Assembly (NCBI RefSeq): GCF_964275005.1
Contig: NC_092692.1
Coordinates: 17,943,506 to 18,007,505 of the forward strand
Reading direction: 5' to 3'
DNA from: Diadema setosum
Lineage: Eukaryota > Echinodermata > Echinoidea > Diadematoida > Diadematidae
Length of the DNA stretch: 64,000 nt
The notes under the pieces: generated by a model
What the model was told of the DNA's origin: nothing
The model's input: the letters and a program-made list of their open reading frames with translations, nothing else
Database searches by the model: none
Shown here: one piece after another, positions 1 to 15,200 of the stretch
How positions within the stretch are numbered: the first letter of the stretch is position 1
Layout of the letters: every line of letters begins with the position of its first letter
Made by a program: the position numbers and the translations under genes

Positions 1-245
1 GCGGCCCGGCGACGTGCCGCGGCTGACCGACTGGATGTCGCAGCCGAAGTTGGCAAAGTGGAAGATGACGGTGATGAGGGACGGGGTGATGTTGCCGGAG
101 AGGGGCATCCAGGAGAAGAAGTGGAGGAGGCATCCCAGACACAGGGTGCTCAGGTGCTCACTCTCCTGGTCAAGGGGCGGGAGCGGCTGGACGTTGTGCT
201 TGTTTGGCGGCGAAGCCTTGAACATGCTCCGGATGATGTGGCTAC
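1..245 (-). CDS. XPO6: XPO6 coding exon 7 (cut by window edge)
   Basis: Encodes SHIIRSMFKASPPNKHNVQ, a PLPPLDQESEHL segment, LGCLLHFFSWMPLSGNITPS, LITVIFHFANFGCD and IQSVSRGTSPGR. Acceptor cttctcag|GT at 246/245. The frame is still open at position 1, so the exon or its donor lies outside the window. GC content is much higher than in the flanking intron. Confidence 0.9.
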
Positions 246-3200
246 CTGAGAAGTCAAGACATTAAAAAAAAAAACTTAACCAGAATTGCACTCGATTGTT
301 CCATAACCACTCAAGCTTCAAAGTAACTGCATGCTAGCAACTTTATACATGAAGTCAGCGATTACCTGACACCCACTATGGCATTACTCAATGGAATTTC
401 CTGGGTTATATTCACTGAAAACTGCATTAATCAAAAGCTCAAAAAGAGGATACGATAAAATCTGAAAACTGTAGTTAATCTTAAATTCACGACAGAATAA
501 AACAAAATGAAAAACTGTTTTTTTTTCACACAGAGGACATTCAAGACACTATCTGATTGTGTGTACATCATATCCATAAAGAGCCTGATAATTGAGTTTG
601 ACTGCTAACATTAGTTTTCTCAAAGTCACTATCATGTCTACAAAGATGTATGAACAAATACGTTTGCTTCCCAAGGGCGAAATAAAAAGCACTGTGTCTA
701 TGATTACATTGTCATACAAGCATTATAGTTCATTTAATGGAATAACTGAAACAAAGTAGAAACACTACATTCAAGCCCTTTTACTAGCTTTGTCATGAAT
801 GCATCCCATAAAAGTTTGTAATGAAATACAATCTGAGATATTTCATTCATTGCTTCGAGGAGAAATTGACTGCTTTTACAAAGTCTTAGCCCATTGAGGA
901 CGGACTGATTTTGCTAAAACACGCATTTCCCATAGACACCTGCCCGAGTATCCTCGGGACTCGTCCTCAACGGGTTAAAGACATAAAGTTATCTGTCGGC
1001 TCTCTCTGTTAGGGTCATCTACTCCATAATTAATTGTCTGAACGAACCTGACTGCAGTGGTGATGACCCGTACGCCATATGGGTGGGACTACTGTCGTTG
1101 GAGTCATCATGCGTTGGAGATGGGGGTGGGGTTGCCGTAGTAACCAATGACCGATGCTTGTCCAGTATTGTCTCAAGTATGTCTGAAATGCAACAGTCAA
1201 ACACACACATATTAAATTGCTTATTTTCATGATACACCTCAGAGTTTTGTTGGGTTTTTTTTTCCAAATAATAAAGCTGTTCTTCCTCTTTTATGCCAAT
1301 AATTGTAGCATAAACCCCCTAAAAAGTGGTAACCAAGGCCTACATACAAATTGCTCTTTTCAGTACCAGTATTCATAGATTTGGCATTTTAAAATTTGAA
1401 TTATTCATGACAATAAATGGAGGCCCCTGAATAACATTGCAATGAAAGACACTGGTAATTCTATGAGCAAATGATGAATCAACTTACGTGTGATGAGACT
1501 GAAAATTGTGGGGACCTGTTCCAAGAGGAGTTTCTGGACCTCCTCCTTCCTAGCAGCGCTGAGATCCTCCCGAGGGGAGGCCAGCTCCTCTGAAGTGGTC
1601 TGCAGCATGATGAGACCTAGACTACACGTCTGAGGCTGCTGTATCAGCTGTGTGACAGATCAAAAGGAGTAAATGTCAATCAAATACAGTCCGCTCTGGT
1701 CGATCAGGGCTCAATTTCATAAAGAGTTGATATGACAGAAAATGTGTCATGGTAATGACAGGAATCTTGCTTTCTAATTGGCTGATGCTACAAGAAGTTG
1801 CCATTCTAGCAAGAACTGCTATGATATTAATGTCTTTTACGCAAACAACCCTGATTCCTCGTAGAATTCATATCAATCAATCAATCTCTGACTCATGAGA
1901 TCACAGTGCTGCACATGACTTTTGTGAGGATCCCCCCCACATGATGTTTTTCCATATAAGTCTATTCAATGTGATAATTTGACTGTTCCATTTTCAATTT
2001 TTTCCCCCAGAAAGTATCAAGGTAAAACAAATACTGTGTTTATAATAATGATTGGATTTTTTAATTAATTGATTGAATTGACTGATAATGTTGTATGTTT
2101 TAGGAAGGTTTGAAGGCTGTATAGATTGAGCGAGAGATTCCATGGAAGGTTTTGGATGATTGTAGTTGATGATGTTTATTTCATGATAAATGCAGTATGT
2201 TGAGAAGTTGGAGGAGATTGAACCTGATCAGAGTAAGAATATTTGTTATATATCTTATTTTATCCAGAGATTACAACCCTCAAGTTACTGTACCCTCAAG
2301 ACATGGAAATAAATCACCCATATTAGTTACGTTGTATTCACAGTAAATATTAATTATGTAAAGATATATTAATAGGCTGAATGTTTGAATATTGATGTCA
2401 TGTTTAAAATGTTGGCAAAAAAAAGTTTTATGTATTATATTAATTCAAATGATGTTAATGAAATGTATTATATTTTTTTTTTATAAAGAGTATGTGAACA
2501 AAACAAATATCAATGATATGGACAATAAATGATTGAAATATATGCATTCTATGTAGTCAGCACCTTGCAATCAAATGCACATTGCTTTCTTTTTTATATA
2601 ATGGAATCATGTTGAGCATGTGAACAATTTCTGTTTATATAAGCTTCTTTACATAAAAATGTTCCATGTGTTAGAAAACATCTCTCATCAAGTTTTGTAT
2701 TGACTTCAATGTTAGGCAAAGAACACATTTAGGTGATACATGCATGCACCTGAAGATGTGATCAAATGTGATGGGGGAGGGGGGAAGAAAAAAAGAAAAA
2801 TTACAAAACAAGAGTCAGTAATGGCTTATATGGGAGATGGATTTGTAAATCTCTCTCCTGGGATGGTAAGCGTCACAATGTGATCAGTTTTTTATTTTCT
2901 CTTATCATTAGGATGACACTCATATCTAAATCTTATTTCGAATCCACTAGATTGGGACCACTATAAGAATGGGACACGTTACCAGTCTTGCCCAGCAAGC
3001 CACCAACAAACAGCCCAGGGTTTTTGCATACTTCACACAGATGTGCTTAATTGTTTAGGATGTAAAATCTTTTGTGTTTGTGTATGCAAGTGAGTATGAG
3101 AGTGCCCAGATATGAGAGAGAAAGTGTGAGAGTGAACAGATGACACCCAGAGCTTAGGATGTGAGGCTGAGGAGCTGCAACCTAGGCTCCTATGTATGTG

Positions 3201-6200
3201 TGTGATGACAGGGAATTTAGAGGCACCGAGGTTGAGGCACATGCCCAAACTTGCAGGTTGGTTATGCATTGCATTCAGCGTAACTTCTGGCGGCACAGGC
3301 CAGGAGAAGCCCCATATTCAATGCAACTTTTAGCAGCACAGGCCAGGAGAAGCCCCATTTTCCCCAGCTTGACGCACCCCTTCAAGAATTGGACGAGCTC
3401 GACTCAAGACGTAATATTCAGCCCGCATCGCTCATAACGCGACATTCAGCCGGCATCGCTAATGACGTGCTATTCAGCACGCACTACCCACTAGGTGTCA
3501 CTCAGCATATGTCATATGTCACTCGTCGCGCACCATTCATCATTCGTCATTATTCGGCATCGGTCTGCATTATTCATCGCTCGTTGAGCCTCATATCAAT
3601 TCGGAGTCCCGCCACCTCACCCGCCGTCCTCGTCCTACAGGGCAACACATCTGTCATCCGTCCACGTGTGTGACCCGGGGACACCTCCATGTTGTGAGCA
3701 TCACGAGAGTGGACTAAAGGACTGATGATCAGTAGCTCGATCTGCTTGTCATCTGTTACCCCTTCTCCGGTGCTAATAACCCTTAAATCCTATGTTTATA
3801 ATATTCTCTGCCACCATGTTGAAGTAGTTTATTTTTTGCAGTGACATTAATATCACCTTGTGTACCTAGTGTATTGATTTGTTAATTTATATACCAATTG
3901 ACTTTCATCTTATTTCTACGAGCCAGAAAGCACCACACTTCGTTCTAAATAAAAAGTTTATTTCTTGGTATACACTCGTGTAAAGCCACCCTTTTTTGCA
4001 GTTTATGTATCATCATACTTCTATTAACAGGACTTAATCAATCTACCGTCAGCTAGGTTATTAAGAGCCAAGAGCTGACAGTAAGTGTGCATCAACATCA
4101 TCGTACCTGGAGAATGGTGGTGAAGAAGTCTGGGTAGAAGTGGGGCCAGTCGAGTCGTGCGATGCAGACGATGACCTTGATGAGCTTGTTCCTGATGTAG
4201 CTTGGGACCACCTTGTGCTGGCCCAGCAGGAACTTGGTCAGGCTGGTCCTGATCTCCATCCGGTCCTGAGGGGGCAGCCCCACCCACTGGCGATTGATCA
4301 CATTCTGGGGGAGAGTAAAGGAGGTCAGGTAAAGCATGGGGCTGAAAGCACATTGCTCCTTTAAGGGGCAGGAAATGATAATGATGACAGCTACTACTAC
4401 AACAACAACAACTACTACTACTACTACTACTGCTATGACTACTACTACTACTGATACCAATAGTAAGAAAAATAATAGTAAAAATAATGACAATATTAAT
4501 AAACATGATAATAAATGAGAATAATGATGTTGATGATATCAACATTGATGATAATTACTACTACAACAACACAACAACAACCACAACAACAATAATAATA
4601 ATAATAACAAGAATAGAAGTGACAGCAGAAGACCCAGTAGCAATAGCAGCATTACCTTATATAATTCAAGGGGTCCCTCTAGCATTAGCACTGGTGTTTC
4701 TCAGGGATGTGTCATTATAACCACCCCTTCCTTGCCACCAACTGGTATAAACAACCAATTCACTTGTTAAAGAGGGACATTGTGCATTGAGCCTTATCCA
4801 CTATACCCATAGTTGTCCTAAGTGGTCTTATGGCACTACCATTTATAAGCCATCTTCTCTCCTAACACAATGCCCCTTGCCTGAGACCATGAGATGGGAA
4901 GGGGGATTCCTATACGTTGAACAAATTCTCAATCCTGGATCAGTCTAGGCATTGGGGCAGCATAGTATACCAATGGAAAATGTAATTATGCATTCCTGAC
5001 ATACCAGTGAGTCCTTTGTAGCACCATTGGAATCTCAATTACATGGAGCAATCTTTCTAATGCCTTGTGGTGTGCTTAAATAGAGTTTTTCAAATACAAC
5101 TGCACTACTACAACAAAGGAAAGAATGGACAATTTCGTGCACAGTGCATTGTCAGTGTGATCCCCCACCAAGTCCTCAGGTAAATTTCTAGCAGAAATTG
5201 TCATTTCGTCAACATAACATTGGCAACTATACTTGATGCAATACGTTGGAGAAAACTAGACAGAAGAAAAGCTACACGTATTCATTTCTAAAATGTGTTG
5301 CTGATTAAAGCAATTTAATGGCTCAAAGCTAATAAACAATGGTATATGACCAAAATTGGGCTCTCTTTAAGTCTTTATTATACTTAACAAAAGAAACTAC
5401 ATGTATTTGTAGTAGTGAGATCTGTAATCAAAGAATAGAACACCAAACCCAAAATATTGTTTCAAGGAATTGATGAAGTATAGAGACTAAAGCTTATCAA
5501 ACTGTAAAGTGGATATTTTCATGTGATTTTTTTTTCTTCACTTTTACAGTATTGCACAAGTAATATGATTCATAATTTTGATGGTTCAAATCCATACCTC
5601 AAACACACTCAGGCAGTACATCATGACATACTCATTGCGAGTTCGCATCAAAAAGAAGAAGCAGTGTCTCCATGAACCACTCTGGGCACTGAAGTTATTC
5701 AGAAGTTCCTCTGTATGTACAAAGAAGAAGAGAGGAAAAATAAAGACATGGAAAGAAATAAGTACAATGTAGTATCCCATGGCAAATTACTCAAGTTTCC
5801 ATTCAATTCCACCAGGTACACTGCTGTGAAGATAACATTTGAGGACATTACAATTTATTTCACCTACACAATGTAGGCAGAATCTTCTACATACTAATGA
5901 AACTAAACACTTGGTTATCAAGTGTCATTGAGTTGTTTGTTTGTTTGTTTGTTTTTTTGCAATTCAAATATAAAAAAAAAAAAACCTGCACATCAATATG
6001 ACTATTGTACAGGTAATTAAAATTACTGACAATACAGACAGCAATGATAATCACAACTTCAACATAAAATCTGCAATGCCAACACACTGTACACAAGTTA
6101 AAATCATATCAAAATTACTGAATCATCTCCACTCATAAATTAGATCATTCATAAATAATGCACTGTTACAGCATACATGTACACATTGTGTAATATCCTC

Positions 6201-9200
6201 CATATAGCAAGTGCTTTCTATATGATATCTACCATCGATACCAATACCATACATCTACCACATTTCATGTGAGATTAGCATTTGGTATGAGATTATGTCA
6301 AATATTAGCTCTGCTCACGTATTACTTATATATTCCAAACAATAAATCCCTAGCTCCTCTTATCTGATCCCCTTTGTAACTTGAAGTCCTTTTCTTAAAT
6401 GTTATAACCCTCATACTATCGCTGTAGCTCAGGACTAAAACCCTCCACTCCAGGATCTCCCATGGTCCTCTCCCTTCTCTCTAAATTTCCTGGTCCTGTA
6501 CTGCAGATGTATGATGACACTGGGACTACTACATTGTACTTTGTGAACAATTGCTGACTGCCTTTCCTTGCAGACTCCTAACCCTTTGTGTGCTTTGAGT
6601 ACACAATGGCACAGAAAACCCCATAGCATTGTATACACTGTCCAAACTACCTGGCACATAAAGGGTTAACCCAATTATGGAAAGTAATGAGTACCAGATA
6701 TTCTCAAAACTGCATACCATGTACAATGTACAATCTACTTTGTACAAGGTATCTGCAGGGTATGACAGTAATACAAGATATACATATATCATACATGTAC
6801 ATATTGTAATGGTTATAAATGCCACTAAAAGATCCTGTCACACCAAGATCCTCCAAGAGTATCACTAACTGCTGAAGATAATAAGGCATTGAAATGCACA
6901 ATGTAGAGAAAGTACTGTAAAACACAATATTTTCAAGGCATGAAATTTTCGCAAATTGGAGCCGACTGCCTTTTTCTCGGCATGAAATTTTCGCGAGATG
7001 TCTCTAACATTCAATGCATATACATACAAATTGTAGTGTAGGTCACAAGAACTTTTGCATGCATTTTAATTTCGCGAATCTTGGCTCTCGTGAATTCACA
7101 AAATTTAAATGCATGCAAACATTCCTCATTTTATAGTATACTGTGGATACCTACTGTAGGCTATTAAAGGTCCTGTTTACCTTTGGGAGCAGTGTTTTTT
7201 AAAAAGTTCAAGATATCACTTTTGATGCATATATGTGTAGGTCTGTTGTTATCACAAAACATCCTACCATAAAAGATTTTCGCAATAAAGCCTACAAAAT
7301 ATATTAAGGAGATATCAGTATTTTTCTCAATAATCCACAGCTGTTGATGGTTTAATCTGGAAATATACACAACTTTTGTTCACATTTTGTGTATTTAACA
7401 ATACAATAACATTAATTAAAGGATTCAAATTTTAACACTGGTTGTTCCTATCCCTAACTCACATTTTAGAAGCACTAATGCTGGATTTTTGTTTCATCTG
7501 CAAATGGTACCAGTAATTATGCCTTTAACAGATTTAGAGACATGTTTTAGACAGTAGCTCTGAAACACATCATACAGTACGTATAGCCTTCTCTTGAACC
7601 ACGCACCTTATGATACACAACCACAAGCAGTGTATTATAAATATCTGCAACTTCAGCACTTACGACATTGAGCCAACTGTGACCTCAGTATCCATTATCA
7701 TCCTATGTACATGTGTAGTTTGCTGCATGGCATTGATTTTATGGAGACAATCATCTACTTATAGTCAAGGCATTCTGTCCCTAGGCAAACACACGCAAGC
7801 CACAAAGAACTTCAAGGAAGGCTCGTATCAAGATCAGCTAAAAATAATCTGGTACACAGAGTAAAGATCACACATGTATGTAATGCCACCATATAGAATG
7901 CATGAGAAAATACACATAAGCCATGAAGAAAGAAGAGACAAGCATATTACACAATATTATCACTCAAAAACTTCATGTGTTGTCCCATATACTGAAAAAT
8001 GTGTTTGTAGACTTGAGTACATGCAAGGGCATCCCAATCCATAGTGAATCCACTCAAGAATCCACTAAGCAGCTGGAAGTACACGTCAATGTTGCATAAG
8101 AAATACCACATGTCATTTGTACAGTGATGAGTTTAATACTGTATACGCCAAATATTGCGCAAGTCTACATCGTACATTTTCACAAATCGGGAATTCCCGA
8201 CGATTTCGCAAGTGGTTAAATTCGCGATCGTGGAGTCCTGTACTGAACGGAGAAGAGTACCGGGTACATGTGTACGTCACATTCACATTGGGATCAGAGT
8301 CAATATTTTGCGTGTCTTTTATTTCGCGAATAGCACCCGACTAGCGAAATTTGCGAAAATAAAAACCTCGCGAAATATTCGGGCGTATACAGTAAATGAC
8401 AGAACAGAAATGTACAGCCTGTATGGCACTGCACCTTAGCCAATTTGATATTTGTCAACTTGTGCAAATGATATACAAATCACATACATGCGTATGTATT
8501 TGAAATGATACTGTAGTGACAACTTTGTTTTGGGTGTCCCCACCCCCCCCCCCCCCCCCTCCACCTTTTGGACAGTGTTTTCAGTTCACCTACAGTATTC
8601 CTAATCAAGGGTAACTCCAGGCAAAGACACTGTTTTTTAGTAGATATTGGGAGGGGGGAGGGGAAGGGGTTGCTACATGACAGACACACCGCTCATTATA
8701 TCACAACTATTTATGTTGTGTGCAACTATTACAGGTTGCATGTGTATTACGTCATATTTATATCACAAGTATATTCAGCTAAAACATGCTGGCCTTACAC
8801 GACATGCACAATATTAGACCCATGCACTTTAAAGCTATGTTGTGCAATCTATTAGAGCTATCAAGTTTGCTGGTTATTTAGGGAAAAGCCTCATTTATAC
8901 CGATAAATTATATAAAATCTTTGAACACTTGTACAGGTGCATGTACATATTAAATCCAAACACAAGATGGCACTCAAGAGAAAATTAGCAAATTTAGGCA
9001 CTAAAGGTCCACTAAAGTGGGTCCCTTCTTCTGCTGTGACAACTATAAGAACATTACTTCCTCATCAGTATATCCATACACTGAAACTACTGCCCATGAT
9101 GTGATATCAATCTCCCAGGAAATCTGTACATGTGTGCTTTATTATTTCATTTGTAATTACTTCTGGTTGTGTCATAGATACCATGGATGACTGCGGCCAC

Positions 9201-12200
9201 ATTGTGACTGCTCATTCCCCTACTGCTTCAACACTGACATGAGAAGCAGGGCTGAGCTTAGCTTGGTCAATGTGACTACAGTAATAGGTCACCATGGAAT
9301 GGAAGTTGCCTTGACGACAAAATAATCACAGTGCCCCTAGCAGGAAAGTTCATTCACACACAGTGGCCTACCTGTGAATGCACAGGTATCATATGAACCT
9401 GTAGATGTATCCATGACATGTATTGCCACTTAATACATGGAAAATTTGACATTGACATGCTGATAGCATGAATATACCGTACACTCCTTTTCACCAAAAG
9501 CAACGGTCTTGACCACTAATTTGAGAGTTCATATTCTAACTTCCAACGCAATAAACATTTAGGAGCTGAAAAAACAAAAAGAAAAAAAGGTTGTGGATCT
9601 CTTAGTTACGCTCTTGCCTATCCATGCTTGTAAGGTGTAATAAAGTTAGCATTGCATACTGTAGCATCGGCTGTCTAGCTGAAATGCTAAATTTTCAATT
9701 CAGTGTACATCTGCTGATACTGCTATGACACACAATAAATATCAAATCACTTCACCAACATGGCTGGATTCCTGGTGCATTCAAACACTGTAAAACCAGA
9801 AATATTTGTGACATGAAATTTTCACGAGTTGGAACCAACACCTTCACGGGGCATGAGATTTTCTCCCACTACCACTGGCATTCAATGCAAATAGCGCAGA
9901 CAAGAAATTTTACATGCAGCACGTTAATTTTGGCAGGGCTGCACAATAACCCAATTTTTCTACTGGTTCGACAGACGGGATGGACCAGTAGGTACCCAGT
10001 CTTTCCATGCTTTACTAGTCCATTCCTGGAAAAAAGTTACTGGTCAGACAGTGATTTTTACTGGTCAGGGACCTTCGGACTAGTGCCAGCGTGCAGCATT
10101 GATTTTGGGAATCTTGGGCTCCTCGCAAAATTTGTGAAAATTTCATGCATGCAAAAAACAGTATAAGAACATCTCTGCCCCTCAATACTCCCCACCTCCT
10201 CTGAGCCTGGCAACAAGCTATTTAAAGTAGGAAGTTTGGTTTTAAAAAAATAAAATAAAATAAAAAAAGACAAAACCTTTCTTTGGAAATCAGGGTACTT
10301 TATGTCACAAAGCTGAAACACTACAACATATTGGGCAAATTGCATTAAAGCTGAGTTTACTGTGAATACAAATTCCTTTACAGCTCGGTAGCTATCACAT
10401 TTTGCAGTTTTATTCTAATCTCTCTTGATTACAATGAACTGCAAAAATTTGCTCCATTCAAGTACTACCACCTGACAATTACAGCATGGAGTTGTTAAAA
10501 AGTATCACAATAACTTTGAAAAATGGATGGTAACTACAAACTTTTCTGGTGACATAAACCAGCCACAATCATACTATGCTAACAGAATCTTTAGACCAGC
10601 AGGATGCCTTTATACATATAGTCAATCTTCCTCTCTGGACAAATTCCAGCATGAATACTATAAGCAAAACGGGCCTATCTTAAAACAGACACTGCTTCCC
10701 CCCCCCCCCCCCCCCACTTCTCTGCAGTAAGAAATCTACACACTGCTGGATGTGAATACGAGCCTGGAAAGCTGTGAAGAAAACAAAATATGACACACAC
10801 ATCATTCTAATTTTCAAATTTGACTCACCAATGTCTCTCTTGCGCTGATTAGTGGTCGAGACTGCAAAGAACTCTGACATGAGCCCCTCCAGGGCCCGTA
10901 AAGAGGACTCATCTGTACTCTGAAGAGAGAGAGAAAAAAAAGGAGAAATAATATTTTAGAAGGAAATAGAAGACTGAATGAAAAAGACTGAATGTTTGAA
11001 ACACTATAAATTGCAATCTAATACACAAACATTTGCAGCATGTACTTGAAATACAGTCAAACCTGTCTGAAGAACAATTCCCTCCAAGAGAGAAAGCATG
11101 TTATAAAAGAACCTGTCTATAGCCGCCACCTGCCTATAACTACCACCTTTTTTCAGCTCCCTTGGGTGGCCCCTATGGACAGGTGTGGCTGTACCTGAAT
11201 TGTAGTGAGGTATCTATTGAGTTCTCATGCCTGTCTAAGTTTTAGTTTTTATGCATGTCTAATACCATTACCTCATGTACAAGTTGTATATCGAAACAAA
11301 ATTGGGCTCAAGAGTGCTCCTGAAGCATCTCAACTTACAATGTATGTCTCTATGCCCTATGAGTTTGTTCATACAGAGAATTACTGCTCATCAAGACAAT
11401 ACTACTGCTCTACACCCAGGAGTACAAATGGGCACCCGGTAGGATGAGAAAGTTTATGTTGGTTCATCCGCATGTGCGTGCCTGTAAAGTGGGCTTGTGA
11501 CTGGCTGGAGTGCTCCCCAGGAAGTGGAACGTGAGCACTACCAGTGCTGGTTGGAAATAATGTATCCAGTGACCAGGGTAATAATAGTCTTGAGATTGAG
11601 CACATTGAGATACATAACAAGTGTGAAATAAAACTAGCTATTATTATTATTATTACATCTAGAAATGGCTGAGAGGGGCATAAATGTCATGGCTGCTGAC
11701 CTTTGAGTGAGCAGGAACTTCTAACACATAAACTGTATGCACAGCGCACACAGCATATCCACTATATCACTTCCACAGTGCTCTAAATGTTGGTGGCCAT
11801 AGAGCACTTCAGGTGTGCTCTTGAACCTAGCATCAATGCAAGAGGGAAAAAACTTTAAGAACGCCCAAGGTCCCGACTGTTTATACAGAGCTTCAAGAGG
11901 GATTGTGTATCAGAAGCGCTCCTGGAGCGCTCTAAATGCTCTGTATAAAGGGGGGGTAATAGAAGCTTCATTGAGGATGTATTCATTGAGGATGTACGCA
12001 AGGCTTCCAGCGAATAGCGTTTTTTAAAGCAGATTTCCATGCTCATTTTTTCTATTCTTACATTTCTCTCATAGTTCACTTCTACACACACAAAAAAAAA
12101 TGAATAAATAAGAATTAAGACTACACAACCTACAAATCAAAAATTGTGCACAAGTACAATAGTTGTTTAGATACAATGTATCTTGAAATAATCACTGAGA

Positions 12201-15200
12201 TGAAGTCATTTCTATGCTACAGTCAGAGCAAAAACAGTAGGGGTGCACATCTCACTCTGAAAACCTTTTTTCAATGCCAGAGACAAATTCCAACATATCT
12301 GAAAAAATTTTGGATTTTGGTGACAAAGTCGGCTAATCTACATTGATAGAGAAGAAAAATGGCAAACACATAATGTCCCACGGGTAAATGAGGCACTTTG
12401 ATTGTGCCTACAATCTACATGGATGTGAATGCTGTTCTGCCTCTGAAGCAGTGTCAAATGGTTGCTATCTACTCAGCAATCCAAAAATAAGAAATGCCCA
12501 GCAGAATGTCCTTCGACATCCATTGCTACGTTGTTGTTTTTTTCTTTATTTCTTTCTTTTCTTACATCCTTGCATGTTATTTTTAGTTCAGTTCAGAGCA
12601 CTCTGACATGACTTTAAACACAGTTTCAACTACTGTAAAAGTGGAAATTTTCACGGTGTTGAAATTTTTGCGCATTTTGCACAACAAGAAACTAGCTTGA
12701 AAATATAAGCACACAAATATTTTTGCTTGCAATTTGTTCCGGTAGTATTCTGCAGAACTGAAAACCTGAACTTCTTACCTGGACGAGCGTGAAAAATTAC
12801 TTTTACAGTATTCAGGTCATCAGCCTACAGGACATCTTAAAACCAGTTGTTATATGTACCAGGACATTGCTAGAGATCTTATCTATATATCTCAATATAT
12901 GCCCACATTACAGCTTACTGTTTGCCTCTTAATTTCACTCCCTTATACCAGTGAACTTTCAGTAAAGGCACAAAACATTGTGTATTCCTGTGTAACACTG
13001 CTTGGAACTATTCATCTAACTTTGGTCATAGGAACAGAACCAAGGGGGATCACAAAACGAGAGCAGTATACAAGTATGTGTGCTGTATATCTGATCAGGC
13101 CACTTCCAGGCCCTGTTTTATCAAAAGATGATAATCGATTGTAAATTCCCTTACCACACAGGCTGCCATAGACTTATGATAGAAATCAACTATAATGAAT
13201 TTTTAACTCTTCTTAAAACAGGGCCCCGGTTTCCTTTTGACTGGGAGCAGCAAATGAGAGGCATGAATAATTAGCTGACAAAATGGACAAAGGAATCCAT
13301 GCTGCACAACTGTTTGGCAAGGCAGATACTGCTCTCAAGGTAAATGATATGTCAAGCTACCATTACACATCACCAACACATCGCAGCTGCCTCATCCAGC
13401 AGATCTGGCAAATCGGCAAGGTTGCCAGCCCAGAATTGTCTCCGGTCATTTGCCTTAGACTCCAGTACAAAATATATACCGACCCTTTGGAGAGTGAATT
13501 CCATCTCATATTCAGGGGGAAATTAAATGCCTCAGCAAATTGTGACTTGAATCTTGAATGAGTACCGGTACTGTAAAAGTGGAAGTTTTTGTAGTGTTGA
13601 AATTTTAGCACATTTCGTGCAACTAGAAACTAGCGTGAAAATAAAAGCACACAAATATTTTTGTGTGACATTGGGTGATTTCAAGTTCGGTGCTAGTGCT
13701 AGTGCTAGCTCCCAAATAACAGCGTTAAATCGAGCTCCAACACCGACGGTCAGATTAACGAGGCGATACCGATCAAAATTATCGATCACCAGCACTAGGT
13801 GTTGGAATTATAGCACCGCAAGCTCCGCGGGAATTGCATGACGAAAAAAAGTGATGGCGTGTGATTACAGTCAAATATTAAAAGATGTAGCCAAAACTGC
13901 TTAGTTTAAGACACATAGTGAGAAAGACGGATTAAAATGCCACAAATTTCATCCATTCCCAAAAATACAACTATCTTCATTCTGCTCCCAGGCTCAGATT
14001 TATATAGCCATGTCTGGGGTGTTCGCGTTATTTACGTGGGCGACCACTGCCTTAGCATAGACTTTGCACGTAAAACGTGCATCTATTATGGAAGTGAATA
14101 TGGGTCTCGCACGGCAACACTAACACCAGCACCGAACTTGAAATGAAGAAAATGATAATCCCTACGGGCTAGTGTTAGTCAATGGGGAAAAAGCACGTAA
14201 ATCGCTAACACAAACGGCGGAGCTCGGTTCAGCAGACGACATTCAACACCGAGCCCAGCACCAATTACCGGAAATACGTCATAATTTTGAGGTCAACTCC
14301 CAACACCGACGTGATTACAAGTTCGGTTTTATCGCCGGTGCTAGTGCTGAGATAGCACTAGTACTAGCACTAGCACCAAACTTGAAATCACCCATTATGT
14401 TCCTGTACTTACTGTCTTGATTCCGCGGAATTAAAAGCATGCAAAACTCTTCTTTCCGAGCCGAGCGTGAAAAATAAGTAGCGCGAAATTATCCCCTTTT
14501 ACAGTACTCCAAAAAAAGCGAAGATGCTGTCCTGCGACCTGGAGAGGGCTATGCTGTGCAGTGTGCTGTAGCATGTGCCTGTGGTGATGCGTGTTCCAGT
14601 GCATCTATAGGTTCAGGTGCTCAGTGCAGATGTGCCTCTCATTACAGCATCTTGAGGGTAGGGAGCGACGCCATCTGTCTAATGCAGGTAGGGCTGCACT
14701 CCTAAAGGTCATCAAGGTACCTGATGTTACTACTTTGGCAGGGAGAGTGTTCCAGATTCTTATGGTTCTGGGGTCAAAACTGTAAAGATGGCAGTTGACT
14801 CTGGAGTATGGTTGGTGGTATGACAGGTAAGTGGTTCCTTGTGTCGTTTACTGCTATGCCGATTTCCTTCGGCATGGCTATGTTGAAAAAAACCATTATG
14901 GATCTTGTACATCTTGCACTGATGGAGGAGGTGATTATGTTGTAGTGTATCCCATGAAGATCATAATCTAGTGAAGAATTACTATAGTCAAGATTTCTTG
15001 AAAATCACTTCTTTCATCGAAAGGAAGAAGAAATCACTTAGAATCTAGATAAAATAAGACTTTGCATGTGGTATGTCACTGCAATCTTGTTTCCATGCAA
15101 TATTCAGTGATATTAATTTGATTTGGAGACTGTTTCTGATACAACCACAACAATTCTCTGAAATTGGGCTTTTTGGCAATATATTACTGCGCACTGGACA

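Noticed and set aside
4024..4545. Minus-strand open frames of 173 and 131 codons
   Set aside because: Only 4107-4304 is coding (XPO6 exon 4); the rest is a trinucleotide microsatellite read through.
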